Below, piece by piece: positions 1 through 9,277 of a stretch of DNA of 64,000 nt. The position numbers and the translations under genes were made by a program. The notes beneath the pieces are model-generated. The model worked only from the letters and a program-made list of their open reading frames with translations, did no database searches and had not been told where the DNA came from. Numbering within the stretch: the stretch's first letter is position 1; each line of letters opens with the position of its first letter. Source of the DNA: Xenophilus sp. Marseille-Q4582 (GTDB taxonomy: Bacteria; Pseudomonadota; Gammaproteobacteria; Burkholderiales; Burkholderiaceae_C); contig NZ_CAKAKO010000002.1 of assembly GCF_916700565.1 (NCBI RefSeq), forward strand, positions 558,001 to 622,000, written 5' to 3'.

Positions 1-285
1 GACGGCGTGGCCGAGCCCGTGGTCTACATGATGGACCGCTACGTGGTGGGCGGCTTCTACCGCGTGCATCCCGACCGCGGCAGTGACGAGAACCTGGCCA
101 TCGCCGGCGCCAGCTTCGTGCCGCTGGGCTTCCCCGACAGCGCGCACCTGCCGCAGCCCGGCGCCAGGCTCACGGCCAGTGCGCCCAACCGCTTCTACAT
201 GTACGGCGTGATCGGCCGCCTGGCGATGGTGGCCGGCGCCTACGAACTCGAAGCGACCAATCCCGAGGCCGAAGTCTACGAATGA
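1..285 (+). CDS. gshA: Glutamate--cysteine ligase, C-terminal fragment
   Basis: Only the last 94 codons are present; the reading frame is open from base 1 and the gene starts outside the window. The visible segment (a stretch around PVVYMMDRYVVGGFYRVH) resembles the C-terminus of the proteobacterial glutamate--cysteine ligase that makes gamma-glutamylcysteine, the first step of glutathione synthesis in the cytoplasm. The assignment is supported by gshB, the second enzyme of the pathway, about 3.4 kb downstream on the same strand. An internal GTG at base 7 is not a believable start. Family assignment rests on remembered resemblance. Confidence 0.8.
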   Translation, partial: DGVAEPVVYMMDRYVVGGFYRVHPDRGSDENLAIAGASFVPLGFPDSAHLPQPGARLTASAPNRFYMYGVIGRLAMVAGAYELEATNPEAEVYE

Positions 286-526
286 GCCGCGCGGGCGGCC
301 CGCCACCCACCGTGGCGGCCAGCCCACACCGCGGCAGGGCCACGGCGCGCGCGGGCTTGCCGGCGCCCGCGCGGCTGGGACAATAGCGGCCCCACAGCAA
401 CGGACCCGCCCAGCGGAGAAGCATGCCTGCGGCGTCCCGCCGCACCCCTGAAGCGCGCATCGTCGTTCTGCACGCCTGCCGTCCCGGTGCAGGCGCCGCG
501 CGCCCTCCGCCGGTCCCCCCGACCTC

Positions 527-2395
527 GTGTCAGCCCCCAAAACGCCTCTTCCCGCGCTCGTGCTGGGCGCCATCGGCATCGTCTATGGCGACATCGGCAC
601 CAGCGTGCTGTACGCCATCAAGGAAATCTTCGGCCACGGCCACGTGCCGTTCACGATCGAGAACGTGTACGGCATGCTCTCGATGATCTTCTGGACGATG
701 ACCATCATCGTCTCCCTCAAGTACGTGGTGCTGGTGCTGCGCGCCGACAACGAGGGCGAGGGCGGGCTGGTCGCGATGTTGGCGCTGGCTTCGCGCGCCG
801 TGGCCGACCGGCCGAAGCTGCGCAATGGCATGCTGGTGGTGGGCATCTTCGGCACCGCGCTGTTCTACGGCGATGGCGTCATCACCCCGGCCATCTCGGT
901 GCTCTCGGCCGTCGAAGGGCTGGAGATCGTCTCGCCGCACTTCAGGCACTACGTCATCCCCATCACGCTGGTGGTGCTCTTCGGCCTCTTCGCGGTGCAA
1001 AAGCGCGGCACGGCCGGCATCGGCCGCTTCTTCGGCCCGATCACGCTGACCTGGTTCCTCGTGCTGGCGCTGCTGGGCGTGGCGCAGATCACCACGCACC
1101 CCGAGATCCTGCTGGCCATCAACCCGCTCTACATGCTGCGCTTCATCTGGGACTTCCCCGGTGTCAGCTTCATCGTGCTGGGCGCCATGGTGCTGTGCGT
1201 GACGGGCGCCGAGGCGCTGTATGCCGACATGGGCCACTTCGGCAAGAAGCCGATCCGCATCGCCTGGTTCGCCGTCGTCATGCCCTGCCTGGTGCTGAAC
1301 TACTTCGGCCAGGGCGCGCTGCTGCTGGAAACGCCCGAAGCGGTGAAGAACCCCTTCTTCCTGATGGCGCCGCAATGGGCGCTGGTGCCGCTGGTGCTGC
1401 TGGCCACGGCCGCCACGGTGATCGCCTCGCAGGCCATGCTCACGGGGGCCTTCAGCGTGACGCGGCAGGTGATCCAGCTGGGCTACCTGCCGCGCCTGCG
1501 CATCGAATACACCAGCGTGCGCTCGGCCGGGCAGATCTACATCCCCTTCATCAACTGGGGCCTGTTCGTGGCCATCGTGCTGGCCGTGGTGATGTTCCGC
1601 AATTCCAGCAACCTGGCCGCGGCCTACGGCATCGCGGTGACCACCGACATGCTGATCACCACGGTGCTCACCTTCTTTGTGATCCGCTTCGCGTGGAAGC
1701 TGCCGCTGCTGCTGTGCATCGCCTCCACCTCGGTCTTCTTCCTCATCGACCTGGCCTTCTTCGCCTCGAACATGCTCAAGCTGCCGCAGGGCGGCTGGTT
1801 CACCGTGATGATCGGCCTGGCCATGTTCACGCTGATGATCACCTGGCACCGCGGGCGGCAGCTGATGAGCGAGGCCCAGCGCGCCGACGCCATCGACCTG
1901 CGCAGCTTTCTCGAATCGGTGTTCATCAGCCCGCCCACGCGCGTGGAAGGCACGGCCGTGTTCCTGACGGCCGAGCCCGGCGTGGTGCCCAACGCGCTGC
2001 TGCACAACCTCAAGCACAACAAGGTGCTGCACGACCAGAACCTGTTCGTCACCGTGCGCAACCACGAAGTGCCGTGGATTCCCATGGACAAGCGCATCGA
2101 GATGGAACCGCTGGGCCACCACTGCTGGCAGGTGATCGTGCATTACGGCTTCAAGAACGACATCGACCTGCCGCGCGCCCTGGAACACGCACGCCTGCGC
2201 GGCTGCCAGATGGAGCCCATGACGACCAGCTACTTCCTGTCGCGCGACGTCGTCATTCCCACGCTGGGCAGCGGCATGGCGCCCTGGCGCGAGAAGCTCT
2301 TCGCACACATGCACCACAACGCCAGCGGTGCCGCGGCCTTCCTGAGCCTGCCGACCAACGCGGTGGTGGAGCTGGGGTCGAAGGTCGAGATCTGA
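527..2395 (+). CDS. kup: Kup-family low-affinity potassium transporter
   Basis: 622 residues, the usual size for Kup. The N-terminus has the family signature [18 protein letters not shown] (residues about 13-30), followed by roughly twelve hydrophobic segments up to about residue 440 and a hydrophilic cytoplasmic C-terminal domain. It takes up K+ by proton symport across the inner membrane. The start used is the GTG at 527, just before the conserved N-terminus; no convincing Shine-Dalgarno sequence precedes it. A -10-like GACAAT lies at 379-384 in the 241-bp gap after gshA. Finding kup between gshA and gshB is notable because glutathione and potassium fluxes are linked in Gram-negative bacteria. 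Confidence 0.93.
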   Translation: MSAPKTPLPALVLGAIGIVYGDIGTSVLYAIKEIFGHGHVPFTIENVYGMLSMIFWTMTIIVSLKYVVLVLRADNEGEGGLVAMLALASRAVADRPKLRNGMLVVGIFGTALFYGDGVITPAISVLSAVEGLEIVSPHFRHYVIPITLVVLFGLFAVQKRGTAGIGRFFGPITLTWFLVLALLGVAQITTHPEILLAINPLYMLRFIWDFPGVSFIVLGAMVLCVTGAEALYADMGHFGKKPIRIAWFAVVMPCLVLNYFGQGALLLETPEAVKNPFFLMAPQWALVPLVLLATAATVIASQAMLTGAFSVTRQVIQLGYLPRLRIEYTSVRSAGQIYIPFINWGLFVAIVLAVVMFRNSSNLAAAYGIAVTTDMLITTVLTFFVIRFAWKLPLLLCIASTSVFFLIDLAFFASNMLKLPQGGWFTVMIGLAMFTLMITWHRGRQLMSEAQRADAIDLRSFLESVFISPPTRVEGTAVFLTAEPGVVPNALLHNLKHNKVLHDQNLFVTVRNHEVPWIPMDKRIEMEPLGHHCWQVIVHYGFKNDIDLPRALEHARLRGCQMEPMTTSYFLSRDVVIPTLGSGMAPWREKLFAHMHHNASGAAAFLSLPTNAVVELGSKVEI

Positions 2396-2429
2396 GCGGC
2401 GCCGCAGGTAGCGCGGCCCCCGGGCGGGA

Positions 2430-2435
2430 GACAAT
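2430..2435 (+). promoter_or_regulatory. -10-like hexamer 6 nt before the benE start
   Basis: GACAAT ends 6 nt before the ATG at 2442. With the usual 6-7 nt from -10 box to transcription start, the RNA would begin at the start codon. No clear -35 element is visible. The same spacing recurs before argS, rpe and others. Confidence 0.4.
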
Positions 2436-2441
2436 CATCCG

Positions 2442-3704
2442 ATGCGCTTCTTCAGAGACCTGAGCCTCTCGGCTTTCACGGCCGGCTTCGTGGCCGTGCT
2501 CGTGGGGTTCACGAGTTCGGTGGTGATCGTGTTCCAGGCCGCGCAGGCTTTCGGTGCGACGCCGGAAGTCATCGCGTCCTGGATGTGGGCGCTGGGCATC
2601 GGCATGGGGCTGACGTCCGCGCTGCCCTCGCTGTGGCTGAAGAAGCCCGTGATGGTGGCCTGGAGCACGCCGGGCGCCGCGGTGCTGGCCACGGCCGGGC
2701 TGGGTTTCTCGATGAACGAGGCGGTGGGCGCCTTCATCGTCTGCGCGCTGCTCATCACGCTGGCCGGCGTCACGGGCGGGTTCGAACGCGTGATGAACCG
2801 CATTCCCATGGCCATTGCCTCGGCGCTGCTGGCGGGCGTGCTGGCGCGTTTCGGCCTGGCCGCGTTCCAGGCGGCGCAGACGGCGCTGCCGCTGGTGCTG
2901 CTGATGCTGGGCACCTACCTGGCCGGGCGGCGCGCCATGCCGCGCTATGCCGTGCCGTTGACGTTGCTGGCAGCCATCGTGTTTTGCGCGCTGCGCGGCG
3001 AGCTGGCCTGGTCGGCCGTGCATTTCAGCCTGGCGATGCCGGTGTTCACGATGCCGGCCTTCAGCTGGCAGGCCGTGGTGAGCTTGGCGCTGCCGCTCTT
3101 CGTCGTCACCATGGCCTCGCAGAACCTGCCGGGCGTGGCGGCCATCCGTGCGGCGGGCTACGACATGCCGATCAGCAAGCTGATCACGATGACCGGCGTG
3201 GCCACGCTGCTGCTGGCGCCCTTCGGCGGCTATGCGCTCAACCTGAGCGCCATCACGGCGGCCATCTGCATGGGCCGCGAGGCGCACGAAGACCCGGCGC
3301 GGCGCTACACGGCGGCGGTGAGCTGCGGCGCCATCTATGTGCTGATCGGCCTGTTCGGCGCGGCCGTCACGGGCCTGCTCACGGCCTTTCCCAAGGAGCT
3401 GGTGGCCGCCATCGCGGGCCTGGCGCTGCTGGGCACCATCGGCGGCGGGCTGGCCGCCGCGGTGCGCGAGGAATCGCACCGCGAGGCCGCCCTCATCACC
3501 TTCCTGGTCACGCTGTCGGGCGTCACGATCGCCGGCATCGGCTCGGCCTTCTGGGGCGTGGTGGCGGGCGCGCTGGCGCTGGCGGTGCAGCAGCTGGGGC
3601 GCGGCAAGAGCACCCAGGGCGGCAAAGCCATTGCGCCTGCGTGCAAGATCCGGCTGGACCAGAAGGCGGCGAATGCTGCCGCCACGGAAAAGAACGCACC
3701 ATGA
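2442..3704 (+). CDS. benE: BenE-family benzoate/H+ symporter-like permease
   Basis: 420 residues with about 12 hydrophobic segments throughout. The N-terminal region (SAFTAGFVAVLVGFTSSV, residues about 9-26) and a later WSTPGAAVLA segment near residue 75 are typical of BenE, which imports benzoate with protons across the inner membrane. No benzoate catabolic genes are in the window, so the substrate is a family-level guess. The last codons overlap gshB in an ATGA junction, so the two are probably translationally coupled. The start has no Shine-Dalgarno sequence but has a -10-like box just upstream. Confidence 0.88.
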   Translation: MRFFRDLSLSAFTAGFVAVLVGFTSSVVIVFQAAQAFGATPEVIASWMWALGIGMGLTSALPSLWLKKPVMVAWSTPGAAVLATAGLGFSMNEAVGAFIVCALLITLAGVTGGFERVMNRIPMAIASALLAGVLARFGLAAFQAAQTALPLVLLMLGTYLAGRRAMPRYAVPLTLLAAIVFCALRGELAWSAVHFSLAMPVFTMPAFSWQAVVSLALPLFVVTMASQNLPGVAAIRAAGYDMPISKLITMTGVATLLLAPFGGYALNLSAITAAICMGREAHEDPARRYTAAVSCGAIYVLIGLFGAAVTGLLTAFPKELVAAIAGLALLGTIGGGLAAAVREESHREAALITFLVTLSGVTIAGIGSAFWGVVAGALALAVQQLGRGKSTQGGKAIAPACKIRLDQKAANAAATEKNAP

Positions 3705-4654
3705 ACCTCCTCTTCGTCGCCGATCCGCTCGAGCACTTCAAGATCTACAAGGACACCACCTTCTCGATGATGCGCGAGGCGCAGCGGCGCGGCCACCGCG
3801 TGGCCGCCTGCCTGCCGCAGGACATGAACTGGGTGTCGGGCGGGCTCGTCACCGCCACGGTGCGCCGGATCACGCTCACGGGCGAGCCGGACGCGTGGTT
3901 CACCGAAGACGCGGTCGAGCGCGTGGCGCTCAAGGACTTCGACGCGGTGCTCATGCGCAAGGACCCGCCCTTCGACGCCGAGTACATCTACGCCACGCAC
4001 CTGCTGGAGCAGGCCGAGCGCGAGGGCGCGCGCGTGGTCAACAGCCCGCGTGCGCTGCGCGACCACCCCGAGAAGCTCGCGATCATGGAGTTTGCGCAGT
4101 TCATCACGCCTACGCTGGTCACGCGCAGCGCGGCCGACGTGCGGGCCTTCCATGCCGAGCACCAGGACATCATCCTCAAGCCGCTGGACGGCATGGGCGG
4201 CATGGGCATCTTCCGCGTGAAGGCCGATGCGCTGAACCTGGGCTCGATCATCGAGACACTGAACAAGGACGGCGCCGAAACGATCATGGTGCAGCGCTTC
4301 GTGCCCGCCGTGGCGGAAGGCGACAAGCGCATCCTCATCATCGACGGCGTGCCGGTCCCCTTCGTGCTGGCGCGCATTCCGCAGGGCACCGAGGTCCGCG
4401 GCAACCTGGCGGCCGGCGGCAAGGGCGTGGCGCAGCCGCTCACGCCGCGCAACCGCGAGATCGCCGAAGTCATTGGCCGCAAGCTCGCGCCGCGCGGGCT
4501 GCTGCTGATCGGCCTGGACGTGATCGGCGACGCCGTGACCGAGATCAACGTGACCAGCCCGACCTGCTTCCAGGAGATCACGGACCAGACCGGCTTCAAC
4601 GTGCCGGCGATGTTCATCGACGCGCTGGAGAAGCGACTGAGCGCGCCGCGCTGA
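3701..4654 (+). CDS. gshB: Glutathione synthetase (ATP-grasp)
   Basis: 317 residues, normal for bacterial GshB. It joins gamma-glutamylcysteine and glycine with ATP in the cytoplasm. Family features include MRKDPPFDAEYI near residue 87, the ATP-grasp loop KPLDGMGGMGIF near 160, and EINVTSPTCFQEI near 285 with metal-binding Glu and Asn. The ATG at 3701 overlaps the benE stop (ATGA) and gives the canonical N-terminus MNLLFVADPLEHFKIYKD. It lies in the same direction as gshA, kup and benE and is followed by a strong intrinsic terminator, so it ends this transcription unit. Confidence 0.97.
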   Translation: MNLLFVADPLEHFKIYKDTTFSMMREAQRRGHRVAACLPQDMNWVSGGLVTATVRRITLTGEPDAWFTEDAVERVALKDFDAVLMRKDPPFDAEYIYATHLLEQAEREGARVVNSPRALRDHPEKLAIMEFAQFITPTLVTRSAADVRAFHAEHQDIILKPLDGMGGMGIFRVKADALNLGSIIETLNKDGAETIMVQRFVPAVAEGDKRILIIDGVPVPFVLARIPQGTEVRGNLAAGGKGVAQPLTPRNREIAEVIGRKLAPRGLLLIGLDVIGDAVTEINVTSPTCFQEITDQTGFNVPAMFIDALEKRLSAPR

Positions 4655-4685
4655 TCCCGCCGACACTGCGGAGTTCGCTTGATGC

Positions 4686-4710
4686 AAAAGGCCGGGAAAC
4701 CCGGCCTTTT
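4686..4710 (+). terminator. Intrinsic terminator after gshB
   Basis: Perfect inverted repeat: AAAAGGCCGGG (4686-4696), loop AAA, CCCGGCCTTTT (4700-4710). It is GC-rich at the loop and has a T-run at the 3' side; the A/T symmetry means it could also stop transcripts from the facing receptor gene. Confidence 0.9.
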
Positions 4711-4786
4711 GGCTTTGCGGCGCGCATGTCGCTGATACGCGCCTGACGGGCGCGAGGGCCGAGCGAGTCGACCCGTGCCGCCACGG

Positions 4787-7003
4787 TCAGAAGTCGACCG
4801 TGCCGCTCAGCGCGAAGGTGCGCGGTGACCCCATCATCAGGTAGTTGGAGCCCTGCGTGCCGCCGACCGAGGCCCAGTAGTTCTTGTCGAACAGGTTGTC
4901 CACGCGGGCGCGCAACGTCAGCGTGCGACCGTTGCCGATGTCCATCAGGTAGCGCGCACCCAGGTCGAAGCGCGTCCAGGCCGGCACTTCCAGCGTGTTG
5001 GCGGCATTGGCGTATTGCTTGGACGTGTGCAGCAGGCGGGCGTTGATGGCCAGGCCGCGCACGCCCGGCACGTCCCAGTCGGCGCCGATGTTCAGCTGCT
5101 GCCTGGGCACGCCGATCACGTCGCGGCCGTCGGTGGCGCCACCCGCGGTGCGGCGCTGCTCGGCGTCGAGCAGGGTCAGGCCGCCCAGCAGGCGCAGGCC
5201 CTTGACCGGCTCGCCATACACCGACAGTTCCAGGCCGCGGTTGCGCTGCTCGCCGTTCGCGCCGTAGGTCTGGTTCACGACGAAGAACTGCGGTTGGGCG
5301 GTGGTGAAGAAGGCGGCGCTGGCACCGATGCTGCCGCCGTCGTACTTCAGGCCCACTTCCTTCTGCTTGGACTGGTAGGGCGCGAAGATGGTGCCGCCGT
5401 TGGTGACCGGCAGGTTGTTGGCCGTGGTGGGCGCCACGTTGCCCTTGACCAGCGCTTCGATGTAGCTGGCGTAGGCCGACAGCTGCGGCGTGACCTTGAA
5501 CACCACGCCGGCCACCGGTGTGGTGCGGCTCTTGTCATAGGCGCTGTTCAGCTTGCCGGTGTTGTACGCGTAGTTCTCCTGATCGATGGTCTGGCGGCGC
5601 GCGCCCAGCGTCACCAGCAGGCGCTCGTCGAAGAAGCCCATCGTGTCGGCGATGGCGATGCTGGAAGTCTTGATCTTGTCCGTCAGGCGCGGATCGCTGA
5701 GCCGGTTGCCCACGAAGGCGCCGTTCGCCACGGGGTAGAACGAATCGTAGGGCTGGTAGATGCTGTTGCGCACGCTGCCGGCCGAGATGGCATAGGCGTT
5801 GTCGCGGTCGTTGCTGAAGGTGGCGGCCGAGGCGACCACGCTGTGGCTCACCGAGCCCGTGGCGAATTTCGCGCGCACGCCGATCTCGCCCGTGCCGACC
5901 TTGTCTTCGCGCGTGTTGCTGAAGCGGGTGTTGCTGGTGGCGCCGAAGGCATTGCTGATCGTCGGGTTCGACAGCACGTTGTCTTCCGAGCTGCGGCGGA
6001 TGCCGCCTGCGGCCCAGGCTGTGATGTTGTTCGTGATGTCGACTTCGCCGCGCACCGTGGCGAACTTGTCGGTCTCGTCCGAATAGGTCCAGGGCTGCGC
6101 GTAGTTGGTCCTCGACTCCGGTGCCCGCGGAATGGGCACCGACGCCAGCGGCGTGACGCTGGGACGGCCTTCGCGCAACTCGTAGCTCTGGTAACCCAGG
6201 TCGGCCGACAGGCGCACGTTGCGGCTGCGCCAGTCGAAGCCCACGCCCAGCGCGCTGAGCTTCTGGCTCTCGTCGCCGATGCCGGTGCCGCCTTCGCGCC
6301 GCACGGCGTTGATGCGGATGCCGGTGCTTTGGTCCGGGCCGAAGCGGCGGGCCAGATCGGTGTTGACATAGGCCTGGCCGCCGGTCTGCACACCCACGCC
6401 AATGCGCGTGAGCGGCTCGTTCGGCGCGCGCTTGGGCAGCAGGTTGATGGCGCCGCCGATGCCGCTGCCGAAGGGGGCTGCGCCGTTCAGGAAGCTGTTG
6501 GCGCCGCGGAAGACCTCGACGCGCTCGAAGAACTCCGACGCGATGTACTGGCGCGGCAGCATGCCGTAGAGGCCGTTGTACGCCACGTCATCGGAATACA
6601 CCGGGAAGCCGCGCACCACGTACAGCTCCTGGAAGTTGCCGAAGCCGCGCGCCTGGCGCACCGACGGGTCGTTGAGCAGCACGTCGGCGACGCTGCGCGC
6701 CTGCTGGTCCTGGATCAGCTCGTTGGTGTAGCTGGTGCTGGAAAAGGGCGTGTCCATCACGTCCTGCGTGCCCAGGATGCCGACGCGGCCGCCACGGGCC
6801 ACCTGTCCGCCGGCGTAGGGCTTGGCCAGACCTTCGGCGCTGGCGTCGGCGCTGGCTTCCACCGTCACGGCGCTCAGGGTGCCGGCCGACACGGCGGGCT
6901 GGGCTTCGGCGGGCGCGGGCGTCTGCGCCTGGGCGGCGAGCGCAGGCAGCGCCAGCCACAGGGCGATGCTCAAGGGGTGGAGGGCGGGGAAAGGGGAGGA
7001 CAT
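4787..7003 (-). CDS. TonB-dependent siderophore receptor
   Basis: 738 residues from the ATG at 7003. This start is chosen because it gives a signal peptide (hydrophobic core SIALWLALPALAAQAQ near residues 12-27); the open frame extends further upstream without support. A plug domain follows (VADVLLNDPSVRQARGFGNF; residues about 90-220), then a beta-barrel ending in the outer-membrane C-terminal pattern with final Phe (ALSGTVDF). It resembles ferric-siderophore receptors that import Fe(III) chelates using TonB energy. A Fur-box-like sequence 19-37 nt upstream supports iron repression. No siderophore biosynthesis or TonB genes are nearby. Confidence 0.93.
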   Translation of the reverse strand: MSSPFPALHPLSIALWLALPALAAQAQTPAPAEAQPAVSAGTLSAVTVEASADASAEGLAKPYAGGQVARGGRVGILGTQDVMDTPFSSTSYTNELIQDQQARSVADVLLNDPSVRQARGFGNFQELYVVRGFPVYSDDVAYNGLYGMLPRQYIASEFFERVEVFRGANSFLNGAAPFGSGIGGAINLLPKRAPNEPLTRIGVGVQTGGQAYVNTDLARRFGPDQSTGIRINAVRREGGTGIGDESQKLSALGVGFDWRSRNVRLSADLGYQSYELREGRPSVTPLASVPIPRAPESRTNYAQPWTYSDETDKFATVRGEVDITNNITAWAAGGIRRSSEDNVLSNPTISNAFGATSNTRFSNTREDKVGTGEIGVRAKFATGSVSHSVVASAATFSNDRDNAYAISAGSVRNSIYQPYDSFYPVANGAFVGNRLSDPRLTDKIKTSSIAIADTMGFFDERLLVTLGARRQTIDQENYAYNTGKLNSAYDKSRTTPVAGVVFKVTPQLSAYASYIEALVKGNVAPTTANNLPVTNGGTIFAPYQSKQKEVGLKYDGGSIGASAAFFTTAQPQFFVVNQTYGANGEQRNRGLELSVYGEPVKGLRLLGGLTLLDAEQRRTAGGATDGRDVIGVPRQQLNIGADWDVPGVRGLAINARLLHTSKQYANAANTLEVPAWTRFDLGARYLMDIGNGRTLTLRARVDNLFDKNYWASVGGTQGSNYLMMGSPRTFALSGTVDF

Positions 7004-7021
7004 GCGCGAAGCCGAATAGCA

Positions 7022-7040
7022 AATGAGAATTGTTATTATT
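7022..7040 (-). promoter_or_regulatory. Fur-box-like operator of the TonB receptor
   Basis: A 19-bp A/T-rich element reading AATGAGAATTGTTATTATT on the plus strand, in otherwise very GC-rich DNA. It resembles the 7-1-7 Fur consensus (11 of 19 bases match the classic palindrome). It lies immediately upstream of a siderophore receptor start at 7003, where Fur would block transcription when iron is plentiful. Confidence 0.7.
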
Positions 7041-7198
7041 TTATTGCGTCGAGGCGGCGCTGATACTTTTTGTCTGTGTATGTCAGCCGCAGCGCAAATG
7101 GGTGCCGGTGTACGGGCCCAGGCAGGCGCAGAGAGCGCCAAGCGGCGGGCGTCCCGCAAGTGGGCGAGCCGGAGCACGCTGGCGCCGAGCGCCCGGAC

Positions 7199-7966
7199 TC
7201 AGCGCCCGATTTGCCGACCATCCCGGAACACGCGCAGCTCGCCGGGCGCGAAGGGCGTCCAGGTCTCGTTGGTGGTCAGCGGCGCCGTGACCACCACGGC
7301 CACGCGGTCCTGCGGCGTGGTGTGCTGCGCGAAGTCGATGGACAGGTCCTCGTCGGCCAGCCGCGCCTCGGTGAAGGGATGCTGGCGCTCGATGGACCAC
7401 AGGTGCGTGGACGCATGGGCCCACAGCGCCTGGCCGTTGCTGAGCATGAAGTTGAAGGTGCCGTGGCGCGCGATCTGCGGCGCCAGTTCGCGCAGCGTCA
7501 GCGTCAGCTCCTCCACGCTGGGCACGTCGGCATGCGACTTGGCCAGCTCCTGCATCAGCCAGCAGAAGGCGCGCTCGCTGTCGGTGCTGCCCACGGGGCG
7601 GAAGTGCCCGTGCAGGCGCGGGTGGAAGTCCTTCAGGTCGCCGTTGTGCGCGAAGACCCAGTAGCGGCCCCACAGCTCGCGCACGAAGGGGTGGCAGTTC
7701 TGCAGGTTGATCTCGCCCTGCGTCGCCTTGCGAATGTGGGCGATGACGTTGCGGCTCTTGATGGGGTAGCGGCGGATCAGCTCGGCCACCGGCGAATCGC
7801 AGGCCGGTGCATGGTCCACGAAGTGGCGCAGCCCGCGGTCCTCGAAGAAGGCGATGCCCCAGCCGTCGGCATGGTGGTCGGTGCGGCCGCCGCGCTGGGC
7901 GAATCCCGTGAAGCTGAACTGCACGTCGGTGGGCGTGTTGCAGTTCATCCCTAGCAATTGGCACAT
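7199..7966 (-). CDS. Class II glutamine amidotransferase (YafJ-like)
   Basis: 255 residues. Starting at the ATG at 7966 places Cys2 directly after Met1 (MCQLLGMN), the N-terminal nucleophile of class II (Ntn) amidotransferases, which hydrolyse glutamine to release ammonia. Other family marks are HADGWGIAFF near residue 32, HIRKATQG near 76 and FAHNGDL near 106. There is no synthase domain, so the acceptor is unknown; it matches stand-alone YafJ/DUF-type proteins. It is not obviously in an operon; a GC hairpin (7989-8002) separates it from the solute receptor gene upstream. Confidence 0.88.
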   Translation of the reverse strand: MCQLLGMNCNTPTDVQFSFTGFAQRGGRTDHHADGWGIAFFEDRGLRHFVDHAPACDSPVAELIRRYPIKSRNVIAHIRKATQGEINLQNCHPFVRELWGRYWVFAHNGDLKDFHPRLHGHFRPVGSTDSERAFCWLMQELAKSHADVPSVEELTLTLRELAPQIARHGTFNFMLSNGQALWAHASTHLWSIERQHPFTEARLADEDLSIDFAQHTTPQDRVAVVVTAPLTTNETWTPFAPGELRVFRDGRQIGR

Positions 7967-8028
7967 GCGGCCGATTAGACACGTTTGAGCGCCGTTCGGC
8001 GCCCCGCCGCGCGGGCCGGCCGCGACCT

Positions 8029-9174
8029 TCAGCGCAGGAAGCGCCCTTCCGGCGTCACGCGCACCAGCTCGATGAAGCGCGAGCCGGTGTTGCCGCCGTT
8101 GCCGGTGAAGTCCACGTCCATGCCCGCCACGCGCAGCTTGAGCGTCCTGAGCGCGGCATGCAGCCGGGGCCGCGTGAGTTCGCGCCCGGCGCGGCGCAGC
8201 GCCTCGATCATCACCAGCGCATTCACGTACCCCTCGAAGCTCAGGTAGCCCACCGGCACCTGCGAGCGTTCGGCCAGCGTGCGGTACTCGCGCGTCTGCG
8301 CGTCCGATTCGCTCCAGGGGTAGGGCACCACCTGCGAGATGGCCAGCCCGCTGGTCTGTTTGCCGACCAGCTTGGCCGTGAGGTCGCCCGGCACGATGGA
8401 CATGCCGTAGAACATCTGGCTCTGGCCGCCGGCCGCGGCGGCGCCCTTCATCAGCTCGCCGCCCACGGTGCCGCCCAGGTACATGATGACGGCCTGCGCC
8501 TTGCTCTCGGCCAGCGTCTTGCCGGCCGCGGCGGCGTTGGAAGCATCGCCCTTCACCGACACGGCGGCCACGGGCTTGAGCTGCTGGGCGGCCAGCGCCG
8601 CCTCGCCAAGCTGGATCACCTCGGCGCCGCCCGGGTTGTCCAGCGCCGCGATCGCGATGCGCGACACGCCGATGGTCGTGAGGTGCTGGACCAGCGCCTG
8701 CGCTTCGCGCGCGAAGGTGGCGCGCACGAAGTACGCCGCGCCGCCCGCCTTGGTGCGGGCCGAATCGGACACCGCGTAGCCCGCCACCATGGGCACGCCG
8801 GTCTGCGTCAGCAAGGACGCCGCGGCTGCCGTGGTGCCCGAGCCCACGCAGCAGAAGAAGGCGAAGGCCTGGTGCTGGTTCAGCAGCGCGTTGTAGTTGG
8901 CCACCGCCTTCTCGGGCGAGAGGTCGTCGTCGAGCGAGACCATGCGCACGCGCCGGCCGGCCACGCCGCCCTGGGCGTTGACGGCGTCGAAGGCCAGCTG
9001 CGCGCCGGCCAGCACCACCCGGATCGGCGCGCCCAGCGGGCCGTTGAGGATGCCGGTCTGGCCCAGCACGATTTCGGTGTCGGACACGCCACCCCCTTGC
9101 GCCCAGGCGCGGCTGCCGCCCAAGGCGGCGCTGCCGGCGACGGCGCCCGCCGCCAGGAAACTCCTTCGTTCCAT
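8029..9174 (-). CDS. Periplasmic ABC-type (branched-chain amino acid-like) substrate-binding protein
   Basis: 381 residues. The N-terminus MERRSFLAAGAVAGSAALGG has a twin-arginine pattern and a cleavable signal ending near AWAQ. The mature part resembles type I periplasmic binding proteins of the LivJ/urea class (ILNGPLGAPIRVVLAGAQL near residue 42). It would bind a small amino acid or amide and deliver it to an ABC permease. No permease or ATPase genes flank it, so it is an orphan receptor with unknown ligand. An A/T-rich stretch at 9182-9236 upstream probably holds its promoter. Confidence 0.85.
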   Translation of the reverse strand: MERRSFLAAGAVAGSAALGGSRAWAQGGGVSDTEIVLGQTGILNGPLGAPIRVVLAGAQLAFDAVNAQGGVAGRRVRMVSLDDDLSPEKAVANYNALLNQHQAFAFFCCVGSGTTAAAASLLTQTGVPMVAGYAVSDSARTKAGGAAYFVRATFAREAQALVQHLTTIGVSRIAIAALDNPGGAEVIQLGEAALAAQQLKPVAAVSVKGDASNAAAAGKTLAESKAQAVIMYLGGTVGGELMKGAAAAGGQSQMFYGMSIVPGDLTAKLVGKQTSGLAISQVVPYPWSESDAQTREYRTLAERSQVPVGYLSFEGYVNALVMIEALRRAGRELTRPRLHAALRTLKLRVAGMDVDFTGNGGNTGSRFIELVRVTPEGRFLR

Positions 9175-9277
9175 GCTGTCTCTCGTTGGAATTGAGAAAC
9201 AATTGGATACTGATAGGAACTATTTCACACTTGGTGTTTCCCCTGCAAAGTGAGTCCCTGCCTTCGCGGCCAGGGCT

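Noticed and set aside
530-2434. A 634-codon minus-strand frame over kup
   Set aside because: It is a mirror of the kup gene with no recognisable domain. The same applies to long frames opposite the TonB receptor, glcB and the aminotransferase.
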